A DNA stretch of 40,267 nt. It comes from an uncultured Alistipes sp. GTDB lineage: Bacteria > Bacteroidota > Bacteroidia > Bacteroidales > Rikenellaceae. Under the pieces are notes generated by a model. That model was not told where the DNA came from and did not search any database. It worked only from the letters and a program-made list of their open reading frames with translations. The stretch lies in NCBI GenBank assembly GCA_949285535.1, contig CASDZP010000017.1:1-40267 (forward strand), written 5' to 3'. Positions 33,096 through 40,267 of this stretch are shown here, piece by piece (position 1 is the first letter of the stretch; the number at the start of each line of letters is the position of its first letter). A program made the position numbers and the translations under genes.

Positions 33096-34217
33096 ATGGC
33101 TGTTTTTATATTATTATCTCTTGTCATATCACTGTTTATCGGGTGGATAACCATCCCGAACATCATAATCATATCAAAACGCAAGAGGCTTTTCGACTCC
33201 ATAAATGCGAGAAAAGTTCATTTAGGTGCCATTCCGAGACTTGGGGGTATCTCTTTCCTTCCGGCAGTAATTGTTGCTTTCTGCCTCTCTTTGGGGATAA
33301 GGACGATAACGGGACACGATATCGACATAACATACAAAGACGAATTTTATCTTGAAATCCTATTCTTCTTTGCGGGACTAATATCGCTGTTTTTCGTCGG
33401 ATTGGCTGACGACCTTGTGGGCGTAGGATATAAGAACAAGTTTCTCATTCAGATATTCGCAACCATAATGCTTATTCTGGCGGGATTGAACATTATTTCG
33501 CTCGACGGACTTTTCGGCATATATGACATGCCGTCAGCAATAAGCGTAGCGTTAACTATATTGGTTGTTGTCGGAGCGATAAACGCCTATAACCTCATCG
33601 ATGGTGTGGATGGACTTTGTTCAGGATTGGGAGCAATAGCGCTTTGTGTACTTTCAGGATGGTTTTATTATCACGAGTTGTATGTTTATGCGATGCTCGG
33701 AACAAGCCTTCTCGGATGTGTAGCGGTATTTCTCCTGTATAACGTCAAGGGGAAGAGATTAAAAGTCTTCATGGGTGACAGCGGCTCTCTCATGCTCGGA
33801 TACATAATATCGTTCCTCGGTCTTAAATTTATCTCGCTAAACGCTGGAATCGGCGAATATGTATATAACACGCCGAACCCTGAAATCATGGTGTTGTCGG
33901 TTATATTCATCCCCGTGTTCGACACCGTAAGGGTGTTTACGGAAAGGATAATGCGAGGGAAATCGCCGTTCTACCCCGACAAGACCCATATACACCACCT
34001 GTTTTTGGGAATGGAATTCACACACATGCAGAGTACAGGTATCATACTTATAATGGCAATCGCGTTCATCATGTTCAACTTCACGATGCAGATGTACACG
34101 ATAAGCACCACATTGCTGTTTGTACTGAACGTAATGTTGGGTATGATATTCCTCAATCTGTTACCTAAATATTTGATAAAAAAGAGAGAGTCGAAAAACA
34201 AGACTCTCCGCAAATAA
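33096..34217 (+). CDS. Undecaprenyl-phosphate sugar-1-phosphate transferase (WecA/MraY family)
   Basis: The 373-residue polytopic protein has the family motifs in order: [19 protein letters not shown] (catalytic aspartates), [25 protein letters not shown], and [10 protein letters not shown], the HIHH motif of WecA-type enzymes. It transfers a sugar-1-phosphate (GlcNAc or a related sugar) to undecaprenyl phosphate at the inner face of the membrane, starting a surface glycan. It heads a probable operon with lpxD and ruvC (gaps of 8 and 5 nt). Confidence 0.85.
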   Translation: MAVFILLSLVISLFIGWITIPNIIIISKRKRLFDSINARKVHLGAIPRLGGISFLPAVIVAFCLSLGIRTITGHDIDITYKDEFYLEILFFFAGLISLFFVGLADDLVGVGYKNKFLIQIFATIMLILAGLNIISLDGLFGIYDMPSAISVALTILVVVGAINAYNLIDGVDGLCSGLGAIALCVLSGWFYYHELYVYAMLGTSLLGCVAVFLLYNVKGKRLKVFMGDSGSLMLGYIISFLGLKFISLNAGIGEYVYNTPNPEIMVLSVIFIPVFDTVRVFTERIMRGKSPFYPDKTHIHHLFLGMEFTHMQSTGIILIMAIAFIMFNFTMQMYTISTTLLFVLNVMLGMIFLNLLPKYLIKKRESKNKTLRK

Positions 34218-34225
34218 CACACACA

Positions 34226-35266
34226 ATGGAATTCAATGCCGAAATGATAGCCGCCTTCCTCGAAGGAGAGGTTGCCGGCGACAAAGCGGCCGTGGTAAGC
34301 TCGGTCGGAAAGATAGAAGAAGCGAAAAAAGGTGATTTGGCGTTTCTGTCAAACCCCAAATATGAGCACTACATCTATGAGACTAATGCCTCGATAGTGA
34401 TTGTCGCCAAGAGTTTCAATCCCGTGAAAGAGGTTAAGGCTACAATGGTTAAGGTGGACGACCCTTACGCATCGTTCGCAAAACTTCTCGACCTTTACAT
34501 AGCCAACAAGCCGCAGAAAAGCGGAATAAGTTCACTTGCATCTATTTCAGCGAAAGCGAAAGTGGCGGATGACGCCTATGTTGGCGAATTCGCCGTGATA
34601 GACGATGGAGCCGTAATCGGCGAGGGAGCGAAGATATATCCTCACGTATATGTGGGCATGGGTGTCAAGATAGGCAAGAATGTCATACTCAACAGCGGCG
34701 TCAAGATATACGAAGGATGCGTGTTGGGAGATAACGTTACCATACACAGCGGCTCGGTGATAGGCGCGGACGGTTTCGGTTTCGCTCCGCAGGCTGACGG
34801 AAGCTACAAGAAGATACCGCAGATAGGTAATGTGGTGATAGAGGACAACGTGGAGATTGGCGCCAACACATGCGTTGACCGTGCCACCATGGGTTCGACA
34901 TTCATCCGTAAGGGTGTGAAGCTCGACAACCTCATACAGATAGGTCATAATGTCGTGATAGGTCACGATACGGTTGCGGCGGCACAGACAGGCATCGCTG
35001 GTTCCACAAAGATAGGCGCTAACTGCATGTTTGCGGGACAGGTCGGAGTTGCGGGACACATAACCGTTGCCGACAAGACACAGGCGGGCTCGCAGTCCGG
35101 TATCGGTTCGGCTGTAAAGACGGAAGGCGCTGTTCTTCTGGGTACTCCCGCTTATAAGGCCCGTGATTTTCAGAGGGCATACATGGTATTTAAGGAGCTT
35201 CCCGAAATGAGAAGGGAGATTGCGGCTCTGCGCAAAGAACTTGAGACACTCAAAGCGGAGAAATAG
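34226..35266 (+). CDS. lpxD: UDP-3-O-acylglucosamine N-acyltransferase
   Basis: The 346-residue protein has an N-terminal uridine-binding domain ([16 protein letters not shown] to about 100) and then a long left-handed beta-helix of hexapeptide repeats. The catalytic-histidine region is [24 protein letters not shown], and a helical C-terminus follows. It adds the N-linked hydroxyacyl chain in lipid A synthesis. It lies between the wecA-like gene and ruvC; the usual Bacteroidetes neighbours lpxC-fabZ are not present. Confidence 0.94.
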   Translation: MEFNAEMIAAFLEGEVAGDKAAVVSSVGKIEEAKKGDLAFLSNPKYEHYIYETNASIVIVAKSFNPVKEVKATMVKVDDPYASFAKLLDLYIANKPQKSGISSLASISAKAKVADDAYVGEFAVIDDGAVIGEGAKIYPHVYVGMGVKIGKNVILNSGVKIYEGCVLGDNVTIHSGSVIGADGFGFAPQADGSYKKIPQIGNVVIEDNVEIGANTCVDRATMGSTFIRKGVKLDNLIQIGHNVVIGHDTVAAAQTGIAGSTKIGANCMFAGQVGVAGHITVADKTQAGSQSGIGSAVKTEGAVLLGTPAYKARDFQRAYMVFKELPEMRREIAALRKELETLKAEK

Positions 35267-35271
35267 GCGTC

Positions 35272-35823
35272 ATGTCCGAACGTGTCATATTGGGGATAGA
35301 CCCCGGCACCAACAAAATGGGATACGGCGTGATAAGCGTCAAGGGACGTACCGCATCGTTCGTAACGATGGGCTACATCGACCTTGCCAAGTTCAAAACG
35401 CCATACCTCAAATTAGGGCATATATATGAGAGGGTCTCGTCTCTGATGAACAGATACAAGCCCGACGCAGTAGCTCTTGAGGCTCCTTTCTTCGGAGAGA
35501 ACGTGCAGAGTATGCTGAAACTTGGACGTGCGCAGGGCGTGGCGATAGCCGCCGCGTCGGTGTCGTGCGCCGAGATATTCGAGTATGCGCCGACAAAGGT
35601 TAAGATTGCCGTAACGGGAACTGGTAGCGCGACAAAAGAGCAGGTGGCGGACATGCTGAAACATATACTCAACATCAAGGAGTTGCCCAAGAACCTCGAC
35701 TCGACGGACGGATTGGCGGTGGCTCTGTGTCATCATCTGTGGGAATGTTCACCGCTGAAAACAAGCCACAAGAAAGGCGGATGGGAGGAGTTCATAAGTC
35801 GTAACCCCGACCGTGTCAAATAG
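35272..35823 (+). CDS. ruvC: Holliday junction endonuclease RuvC
   Basis: The 183-residue protein shows ILGIDPGTNKMGYGVI (first catalytic Asp), VALEAPFFGENVQSMLKLG (Glu), and LDSTDGLAVALCHH (the two final Asp residues), so all four acidic residues are present. It resolves Holliday junctions with RuvAB. It is the last gene of the cluster, five bases after lpxD. Confidence 0.95.
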   Translation: MSERVILGIDPGTNKMGYGVISVKGRTASFVTMGYIDLAKFKTPYLKLGHIYERVSSLMNRYKPDAVALEAPFFGENVQSMLKLGRAQGVAIAAASVSCAEIFEYAPTKVKIAVTGTGSATKEQVADMLKHILNIKELPKNLDSTDGLAVALCHHLWECSPLKTSHKKGGWEEFISRNPDRVK

Positions 35824-35934
35824 ACGTTTTGTCGCCGAAAAAAGTTTATATGTCTATTTTTTTGCTCTTTTTATTGTTTTAATTATTACCTTTACGCCAC
35901 TTTTAACAATCAACCTAACAAAAACAGAAGGTAT

Positions 35935-36948
35935 ATGAAAAAAGGTTTACTTGCAGCCGCAATCGCCGTAATGGCGTTTACCGCTTGCACACAAGGCAAC
36001 GGCGGCTACACTATCGACGGTGCTGTCGAGGGTGTGGAAGGCAAAGTTTATCTCAATGTTTATGAGGGTAAGATGCCCCGTGTCATTGACTCGACCGTTG
36101 TTGAAAACGGAAAATTCTCTTTCAAAGGTACTCTTGAGACTCCCATGCTCGCGTCTGTAAACGTGGCTGAAGGTAATGTCTCTCTCGGACAGTTCTTCAT
36201 TGAGAACAGCCCCATCGCAATCTCAGGCTCAATCGAAGACAAGAACAACATAGCCGTTACAGGCTCAGCGACAAACGACCTCTACAACAACAGCTATCTG
36301 CCCGTAAGAGGCTCGCTCGACTCGACAATGCTTTTTGTTCGCAACAACCCCAATTCGGTAGCTGCGGCATACGTACTTTTCCGTCACCTCTCTTATCAAC
36401 TCACATGGCAGCAGCTCGAAGAGATGATTGCAGCTTTGTCTCCCGAAATGCAGAATACTGTTTACATCAAGATTTTGGGCGAACGCATAGAGGCACTCAA
36501 ACGTTCTGACGTAGGACAGAAATTTACGGAGATTGCACTCCCCGACACTGCCGGTAACATCATCAAACTTTCAGAGGTTGTTGCGGCAAACAAATATGTA
36601 TTGCTCGACTTCTGGGCTTCATGGTGTCCTCCCTGCCGTGCGGAGAATCCCAATGTAGTAGCCAACTTCAAGAAATACAACGAGAAAGGCTTTACCGTGT
36701 ATGGTGTATCACTCGACCGTCCCGACGGTGCAGAGCAGTGGAAAGCAGCCATTGTGAAAGACGGTCTCACTTGGAACAACGTCAGCGACCTCAAGTTCTG
36801 GGAATGCGCTCCCGCCGTAACTTACGGTGTAAGCTCTATCCCCTCTAACTTCCTCATCGCCAACGACGGCACAATCATCGCCAAAAACCTCCGTGAAGCG
36901 GAACTCGGCGCCAAACTCGAAGAACTTCTTGGTGAAGAGAACAAATAG
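35935..36948 (+). CDS. TlpA/ResA-like thioredoxin lipoprotein with DUF4369 domain
   Basis: The 337-residue protein has a lipobox leader ending MAFTAC (Cys18). An N-terminal DUF4369-type beta domain spans about 25-120 (GVEGKVYLNVYEGKMPRVID). A C-terminal thioredoxin fold has LDFWASWCPPCRAENP, and the cis-proline is in YGVSSIPSNFLI. It is an envelope thiol-disulfide oxidoreductase, probably reductive and perhaps fed by the DsbD-like protein. Its last 48 nt are repeated in inverted form downstream. Confidence 0.85.
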   Translation: MKKGLLAAAIAVMAFTACTQGNGGYTIDGAVEGVEGKVYLNVYEGKMPRVIDSTVVENGKFSFKGTLETPMLASVNVAEGNVSLGQFFIENSPIAISGSIEDKNNIAVTGSATNDLYNNSYLPVRGSLDSTMLFVRNNPNSVAAAYVLFRHLSYQLTWQQLEEMIAALSPEMQNTVYIKILGERIEALKRSDVGQKFTEIALPDTAGNIIKLSEVVAANKYVLLDFWASWCPPCRAENPNVVANFKKYNEKGFTVYGVSLDRPDGAEQWKAAIVKDGLTWNNVSDLKFWECAPAVTYGVSSIPSNFLIANDGTIIAKNLREAELGAKLEELLGEENK

Positions 36949-37062
36949 TCTGTAATATATTAAAAAACAAAGGCGTGTCATAATGGCACGCCTTTGTTTT
37001 TTAATATATTATGACTATTTGTTCTCTTCACCAGGAAGTTCTTCGGGGTTGGCGCCGAGTTC
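36901..37062. repeat. Palindrome copying the 3' end of the TlpA-like gene
   Basis: Positions 36901-36948 (coding, stop included) pair with about 37015-37062 with three mismatches. The match continues inward through the terminator hairpin with one small gap, giving arms of about 78 nt. The element core (copy F) starts two bases after the palindrome. Confidence 0.88.
36962..37002. terminator. Terminator of the TlpA-like gene
   Basis: Arms AAAAAACAAAGGCGTG (36962-36977) and CACGCCTTTGTTTTTT (36987-37002) form a bidirectional hairpin 13 nt after the stop codon. It is the centre of the larger palindrome. Confidence 0.85.
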
Positions 37063-37064
37063 GC

Positions 37065-37215
37065 TCCCGCGAGGCTCTCCGAGGGGTCTGCCGACGGCGT
37101 TACTTTGTCACTCGACAAAGTAACCAAAACGAGGGGGCGCAGCCCCTTCCCGCCATGTCATATCCCGTTGGCTCATTATCTTCCACGAAGTCGGCATCTT
37201 GTCGCTATATGCTCA
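37065..37215 (+). repeat. Dispersed repeat, solo end (copy F)
   Basis: This copy has the CTCCCGCGAGG/CTCTCCGAGG/TCTGCCGACGG lead, the hairpin TTACTTTGTC-actc-GACAAAGTAA, GGGGC-GCA-GCCCC and the tail to CACGAAGTC. No inverted partner follows; the korC terminator comes next. Confidence 0.85.
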
Positions 37216-37219
37216 CAAA

Positions 37220-37251
37220 AAAGGCGTGACTCGATTAAAAGTCACGCCTTT
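37220..37251 (-). terminator. Terminator of the kor operon
   Basis: AAAGGCGTGACT (37220-37231) and AGTCACGCCTTT (37240-37251) form a hairpin with an eight-base loop. On the minus strand it is followed by a T run, just after the korC stop. Confidence 0.85.
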
Positions 37252-37272
37252 GATATTAGGTAAAAAATGATT

Positions 37273-37815
37273 TTAGCGTTTGGTTACTATCTCCATACCC
37301 CTCTTTATCGCCGCCTCGTTCTGCGGAAGTGTGTGATGCACTCGTTCGGGAAGAGATTTCTTCAAACCTTGACTTACGTACTGAAGCTCGACCAAAGGTT
37401 TAACCTTCAAAAGAGCTCCAAGCACTATCATGTTAAAGACTTTGGAGTTTCCGCTTTTAGCCGCTTCCGCCGCCGCCTCAACGGTATATACGTCGATGTC
37501 TGTTCTGCTCGGCGGTGTCGATATGCCGTTCGGGTCATATATGAGCGCGCCGCCGGGACGGACACTCTTCTCGAATTTGTCGAGAGACTGCTGATTCAAG
37601 ACTATGACCGTGTCATAAAAATGAGATATGGGTGAGCTTATCTGCTCGTCACTTATTATCACGGTCACATTGGCGGTACCGCCTCGCATTTCAGGTCCGT
37701 AAGAGGGCATCCATGTTACCTCCTTGCCCTGCATGACAGCCGAATAGGCGAGTATCTTACCCATAGACAGGACACCCTGTCCGCCGAAACCTGCTATTAT
37801 TAGTTCGTGTGTCAT
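37273..37815 (-). CDS. korC: 2-oxoacid:ferredoxin oxidoreductase, gamma subunit (KorC-like)
   Basis: The 180-residue protein begins THELIIAGFGGQGVLSMGKIL, the gamma-domain glycine motif. YGPEMRGGTANVTVIIS follows, typical of KorC/VorC/PorC gamma subunits. It is the last gene of the four-gene operon, 12 nt after the beta subunit. The complex oxidatively decarboxylates a 2-oxoacid to the acyl-CoA and reduces ferredoxin in the cytoplasm. Whether the substrate is 2-oxoglutarate or a branched 2-oxoacid cannot be read from the sequence. Confidence 0.85.
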   Translation of the reverse strand: MTHELIIAGFGGQGVLSMGKILAYSAVMQGKEVTWMPSYGPEMRGGTANVTVIISDEQISSPISHFYDTVIVLNQQSLDKFEKSVRPGGALIYDPNGISTPPSRTDIDVYTVEAAAEAAKSGNSKVFNMIVLGALLKVKPLVELQYVSQGLKKSLPERVHHTLPQNEAAIKRGMEIVTKR

Positions 37816-37827
37816 CTCTGAGTCTGT

Positions 37828-38592
37828 TTAAATGTCCTTGATGTCGCCTATCGGATATTCGGGGAACATATGCTCCTCCATCCATTTGTTGGCAGCCACG
37901 GGCGACAGTTTCCAACCTGAGTTGCAGGTCGCCACTATCTCCACGAAAGAGGTACCCTTGTTCTCCATTGAATAGGTGAACGCCTTGAGTATCGCCTTTT
38001 TGGCTTTGCGTACCGCCGCGGGAGTGTGAACACTCTGACGGGTGATGTATCTCACGCCGGGAAGGTGGTTCAACATGTCGGCAATCTTGAACGGGAAGCC
38101 GTGCAACGACGAGTCGCGTCCTTCGGGACACGTAGCCGTCTTCATGCCCAACAGCGTTGTCGGCGCCATCTGACCACCCGTCATACCATATATGGCGTTG
38201 TTTACGAATATTATCGTTATGTTCTCGCCTCTGTTGCATGCGTGTATCGTCTCGGCGGTACCTATCGCCGCCAAGTCGCCGTCACCCTGATAGGTGAACA
38301 CCAGCTTTTCGGGCGAAAGTCTCTTTATCGCGGTCGCCAATGCGGGAGCTCGTCCGTGAGCCGCCTCCGCCCAGTCGATGTCTATATAGTCGTATGCCAA
38401 TACCGAACAGCCGACGGGCGATATGCCGACGGCATTCTCGGTCATACCGAGTTCGTCTATCGCCTCCGCAACAATCTTGTGTATCACACCATGGCTGCAA
38501 CCGGGGCAATAGTGCATGGTGTTATCGGTGATAAGAGAGGGTTTAGCGTAAACCAACTTCTCTTCGTTGTTGTTCTGTGTCATCTCTCCCAT
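37828..38592 (-). CDS. korB: 2-oxoacid:ferredoxin oxidoreductase, beta (TPP) subunit (KorB-like)
   Basis: The 254-residue subunit has MHYCPGCSHGVIHKIV at its start, the TPP/magnesium motif GDGDLAAIG, and IFVNNAIYGMTGGQMAPTT. It holds thiamine diphosphate. The short beta subunit and separate ferredoxin subunit resemble the Kor (2-oxoglutarate) layout, but Vor-type annotation is also seen for such proteins. It starts four bases after korA ends. Confidence 0.88.
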   Translation of the reverse strand: MGEMTQNNNEEKLVYAKPSLITDNTMHYCPGCSHGVIHKIVAEAIDELGMTENAVGISPVGCSVLAYDYIDIDWAEAAHGRAPALATAIKRLSPEKLVFTYQGDGDLAAIGTAETIHACNRGENITIIFVNNAIYGMTGGQMAPTTLLGMKTATCPEGRDSSLHGFPFKIADMLNHLPGVRYITRQSVHTPAAVRKAKKAILKAFTYSMENKGTSFVEIVATCNSGWKLSPVAANKWMEEHMFPEYPIGDIKDI

Positions 38593-38596
38593 TCTC

Positions 38597-39688
38597 TTAA
38601 TTCTTGTTTACCAACATCTCTTTGAGAGCCGTGAAGACCTCTTCGGGCGAATGAACGGCGCCACCCATACGACCGTAATGGAGTACGGGTTTGTCGTTTC
38701 CTACCGCCAATCTCACGTCTTCGACCATCTGACCCGCACTCATCTCAACAGAGAGAACGCCCTTGCAGTGAGACGCGACCGCCGCAATCTCTTTCGACGG
38801 GAACGGGAAGAGTGTCACGGGGCGGAAAAGACCCGCTTTGATACCTTCGTTACGCGCCAGCTCGACAACCTTGCGGCAGATACGTGCCGACGAACCGTAA
38901 GCTACCATCAGATAGTCGCAATCGTCGGTCATGTAAGTATCGAAACGCACCTCGTTCTGCTCTATGAGGCGGTATTTCTCCTGCAAGTGATGATTGAAGG
39001 TCTCCTGCGCGATAGGATCGAGACGCACGGAGGTGATAATGTTACGTTTACGTCCGTTTTTGCGACCCGTGAGAGCCCAATCGCCATAAAGACGCTCTAT
39101 CTCGCTCTCAGTCAGTCTCGGTTTTGCCTCACGGAGCGTCACTCTCTCCATCATCTGACCAATCAGACCGTCAGAGAGGATAACGGCGGGAGTACGATAT
39201 TTGAACGCCAACTCGAAAGCGAGCTCGACAAAGTCGTACATCTCCTGAACAGAGGCGGGAGCCAATACAATCAGCTTATAGTCACCGTGACCGCCCCCTT
39301 TGACCACCTGAAAATAGTCGCTTTGAGAAGGCTGTATCGTACCCAGACCGGGACCGCCTCGCATTACATCGACCAGCACGCAAGGCAACTCCGCGCCAGC
39401 CAGATAAGAGATACCTTCGCACATGAGCGACACGCCGGGGCTCGATGATGATGTCATCACCCTTTTACCGGCAGACGCGCCGCCATAAAGCATATTTATG
39501 GACGCGACCTCGCTCTCCGCCTGCAATACGACCATGCCTGTCGTCTCCCACGGCTTAAGCTCCATGAGAGTCTCCATAATCTCCGTCTGAGGAGTGATGG
39601 GATAACCGAAGAAACCGTCGCAACCGGCTCTGACAGCCGCTTCCGCAACGACTTCGTTACCCTTCATCAGTCTTATTTCTTCTTTCAT
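38597..39688 (-). CDS. korA: 2-oxoacid:ferredoxin oxidoreductase, alpha subunit (KorA/VorB-like)
   Basis: The 363-residue alpha subunit begins MKEEIRLMKGNEVVAEAAVRAG and has DGFFGYPITPQTEIMETL, SEVASINMLYGGASAGKRVMTSSSSPGVSLM (split segments typical of the pyrimidine-binding domain) and MRGGPGLGTIQPSQSDYFQ. It lacks a fused gamma domain, which is encoded separately here. It lies four bases after the ferredoxin subunit gene. Confidence 0.87.
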   Translation of the reverse strand: MKEEIRLMKGNEVVAEAAVRAGCDGFFGYPITPQTEIMETLMELKPWETTGMVVLQAESEVASINMLYGGASAGKRVMTSSSSPGVSLMCEGISYLAGAELPCVLVDVMRGGPGLGTIQPSQSDYFQVVKGGGHGDYKLIVLAPASVQEMYDFVELAFELAFKYRTPAVILSDGLIGQMMERVTLREAKPRLTESEIERLYGDWALTGRKNGRKRNIITSVRLDPIAQETFNHHLQEKYRLIEQNEVRFDTYMTDDCDYLMVAYGSSARICRKVVELARNEGIKAGLFRPVTLFPFPSKEIAAVASHCKGVLSVEMSAGQMVEDVRLAVGNDKPVLHYGRMGGAVHSPEEVFTALKEMLVNKN

Positions 39689-39692
39689 TGAC

Positions 39693-39926
39693 TTACTCTT
39701 TGTTGTTTATGCTACGATAGACTGTTATACAGCTGTCGGGACATACGAGTCCGCAGCTTGCGCAACCGATGCAGTCATCGGCGCGGGCGGCAATAGCATA
39801 ATTGTAGCCGCGAGAATTGACCTTGGGTGCAAGCTCCAACACCTGAACGGGACAAGAAGCGACACAGACGCCGCAACCCTTGCACCGCTCGATGTTTATC
39901 TCAACCCTTCCTTTGATTTTTGCCAT
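39693..39926 (-). CDS. korD: 2-oxoacid:ferredoxin oxidoreductase, 4Fe-4S subunit (KorD-like)
   Basis: The 77-residue protein has two complete cluster motifs, CKGCGVCVASCP and CIGCASCGLVCP, so it should carry two 4Fe-4S clusters passing electrons from the TPP centre. It is the first gene of the operon, downstream of a TAACTTTG promoter. Confidence 0.88.
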   Translation of the reverse strand: MAKIKGRVEINIERCKGCGVCVASCPVQVLELAPKVNSRGYNYAIAARADDCIGCASCGLVCPDSCITVYRSINNKE

Positions 39927-39962
39927 ACTTTATGTTGTTTAAGCACTTAGGCTATACGTTAT

Positions 39963-39997
39963 AATCGAAAATTTCGATTTAATCGTTTCCAAAGTTA
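39963..39997 (-). promoter_or_regulatory. kor operon promoter with palindrome at the transcript start
   Basis: TAACTTTG on the minus strand (39997-39990) fits TAnnTTTG. AATCGAAA (39963-39970) and TTTCGATT (39972-39979) form a palindrome around one base, placed at or just after the expected start site and about 37 nt before korD. A regulator site is possible; no -33 box is clear. Confidence 0.5.
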
Positions 39998-40078
39998 ATC
40001 AAATTAATCCGAAAAACGAAAAAAAGAGGAAAAATCATAATCATCCCCAATCAAACACTTTTTCACTATATAAAAAAA

Positions 40079-40267
40079 GAAAAACGAAACGTATATAATA
40101 GAGAGTAAGAGATATGGGGGTATGTGTTTGTGGGTCAGGTGGTTCGGGGTGTGATGCGGGGTCAGCTTTGGAAAAACGAAACGTACATGAACTATAATTC
40201 TACTATAATTCTACTATAATTTCGGGGGGTATTTCGGGCGGATATTATAACGCTACTATAATTGAAG
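40079..40267. repeat. Intergenic direct repeats at the right edge
   Basis: GAAAAACGAAACGTA occurs at 40079-40093 and 40171-40185. From 40191, ACTATAATTCT occurs twice in tandem (40191-40201, 40202-40212), a third unit ACTATAATTTC follows, and CTACTATAATT recurs near 40253. No gene is seen in 39998-40267; the sequence continues beyond the window. Confidence 0.6.

Overview
The window looks like a chromosomal segment of a Bacteroidales bacterium (Bacteroidota). The evidence is a set of TAnnTTTG -7 boxes (several with TTTG 19-20 bp upstream), A-rich leaders without Shine-Dalgarno sites, a one-chain GcvP, a korDABC-type 2-oxoacid:ferredoxin oxidoreductase, an HU-CCDC81-type membrane protein, DUF4369/thioredoxin and TPR lipoproteins, and a porin at the head of a pst operon. 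No species name can be supported from sequence alone.

Positions 1 to about 7507 are the right end of a temperate phage or related integrated element. A leftward early operon carries small unknown genes, a FISUMP-domain protein, an excisionase-like protein, a RecE-like exonuclease (with a damaged-looking active site and 3' end), a NinB-like protein, a DUF4373-type replication protein with iteron-like repeats inside its gene, a DnaC-like ATPase and a DUF4406 protein. It is divergent from an S24-type repressor and a lipoprotein gene that follows the repressor directly. The element ends in the 3' half of a tRNA-Pro(GGG) gene, as expected of an attachment site; the intact tRNA and the integrase should lie left of the window.

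Positions 7508-16272 hold a DUF4234 membrane protein, a VanX-like dipeptidase lipoprotein, tRNA-Pro(CGG), guaA, and a phosphate operon (porin-pstS-pstC-pstA-pstB) behind an 11-bp-periodic Pho-box-like array. No phoU follows pstB.

Positions 16273-25194 hold a TPR lipoprotein, pnp, an M48 protease, an HU-CCDC81 protein and lgt, bracketed by two copies of an unusual non-coding element. Positions 25195-40267 hold slyD, gcvP, cysS-dsbD, a wecA-like/lpxD/ruvC cluster, a TlpA-like lipoprotein and the kor operon.

The most unusual signal is a dispersed, non-coding repeat family. Two full elements (16437-17049 and 24365-25076) have long terminal inverted repeats and a related centre, and two solo ends occur at 9419-9600 and 37065-37215. 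Five of the six ends sit within about 25 bp of a very long palindrome in which flanking host DNA is copied in inverted orientation: the last 63 nt of pstB, 36 nt of slyD, 48 nt of the TlpA-like gene, and the lgt promoter region. Some palindromes are perfect and others have drifted, which suggests repeated independent events. I do not recognise this arrangement as a described element.
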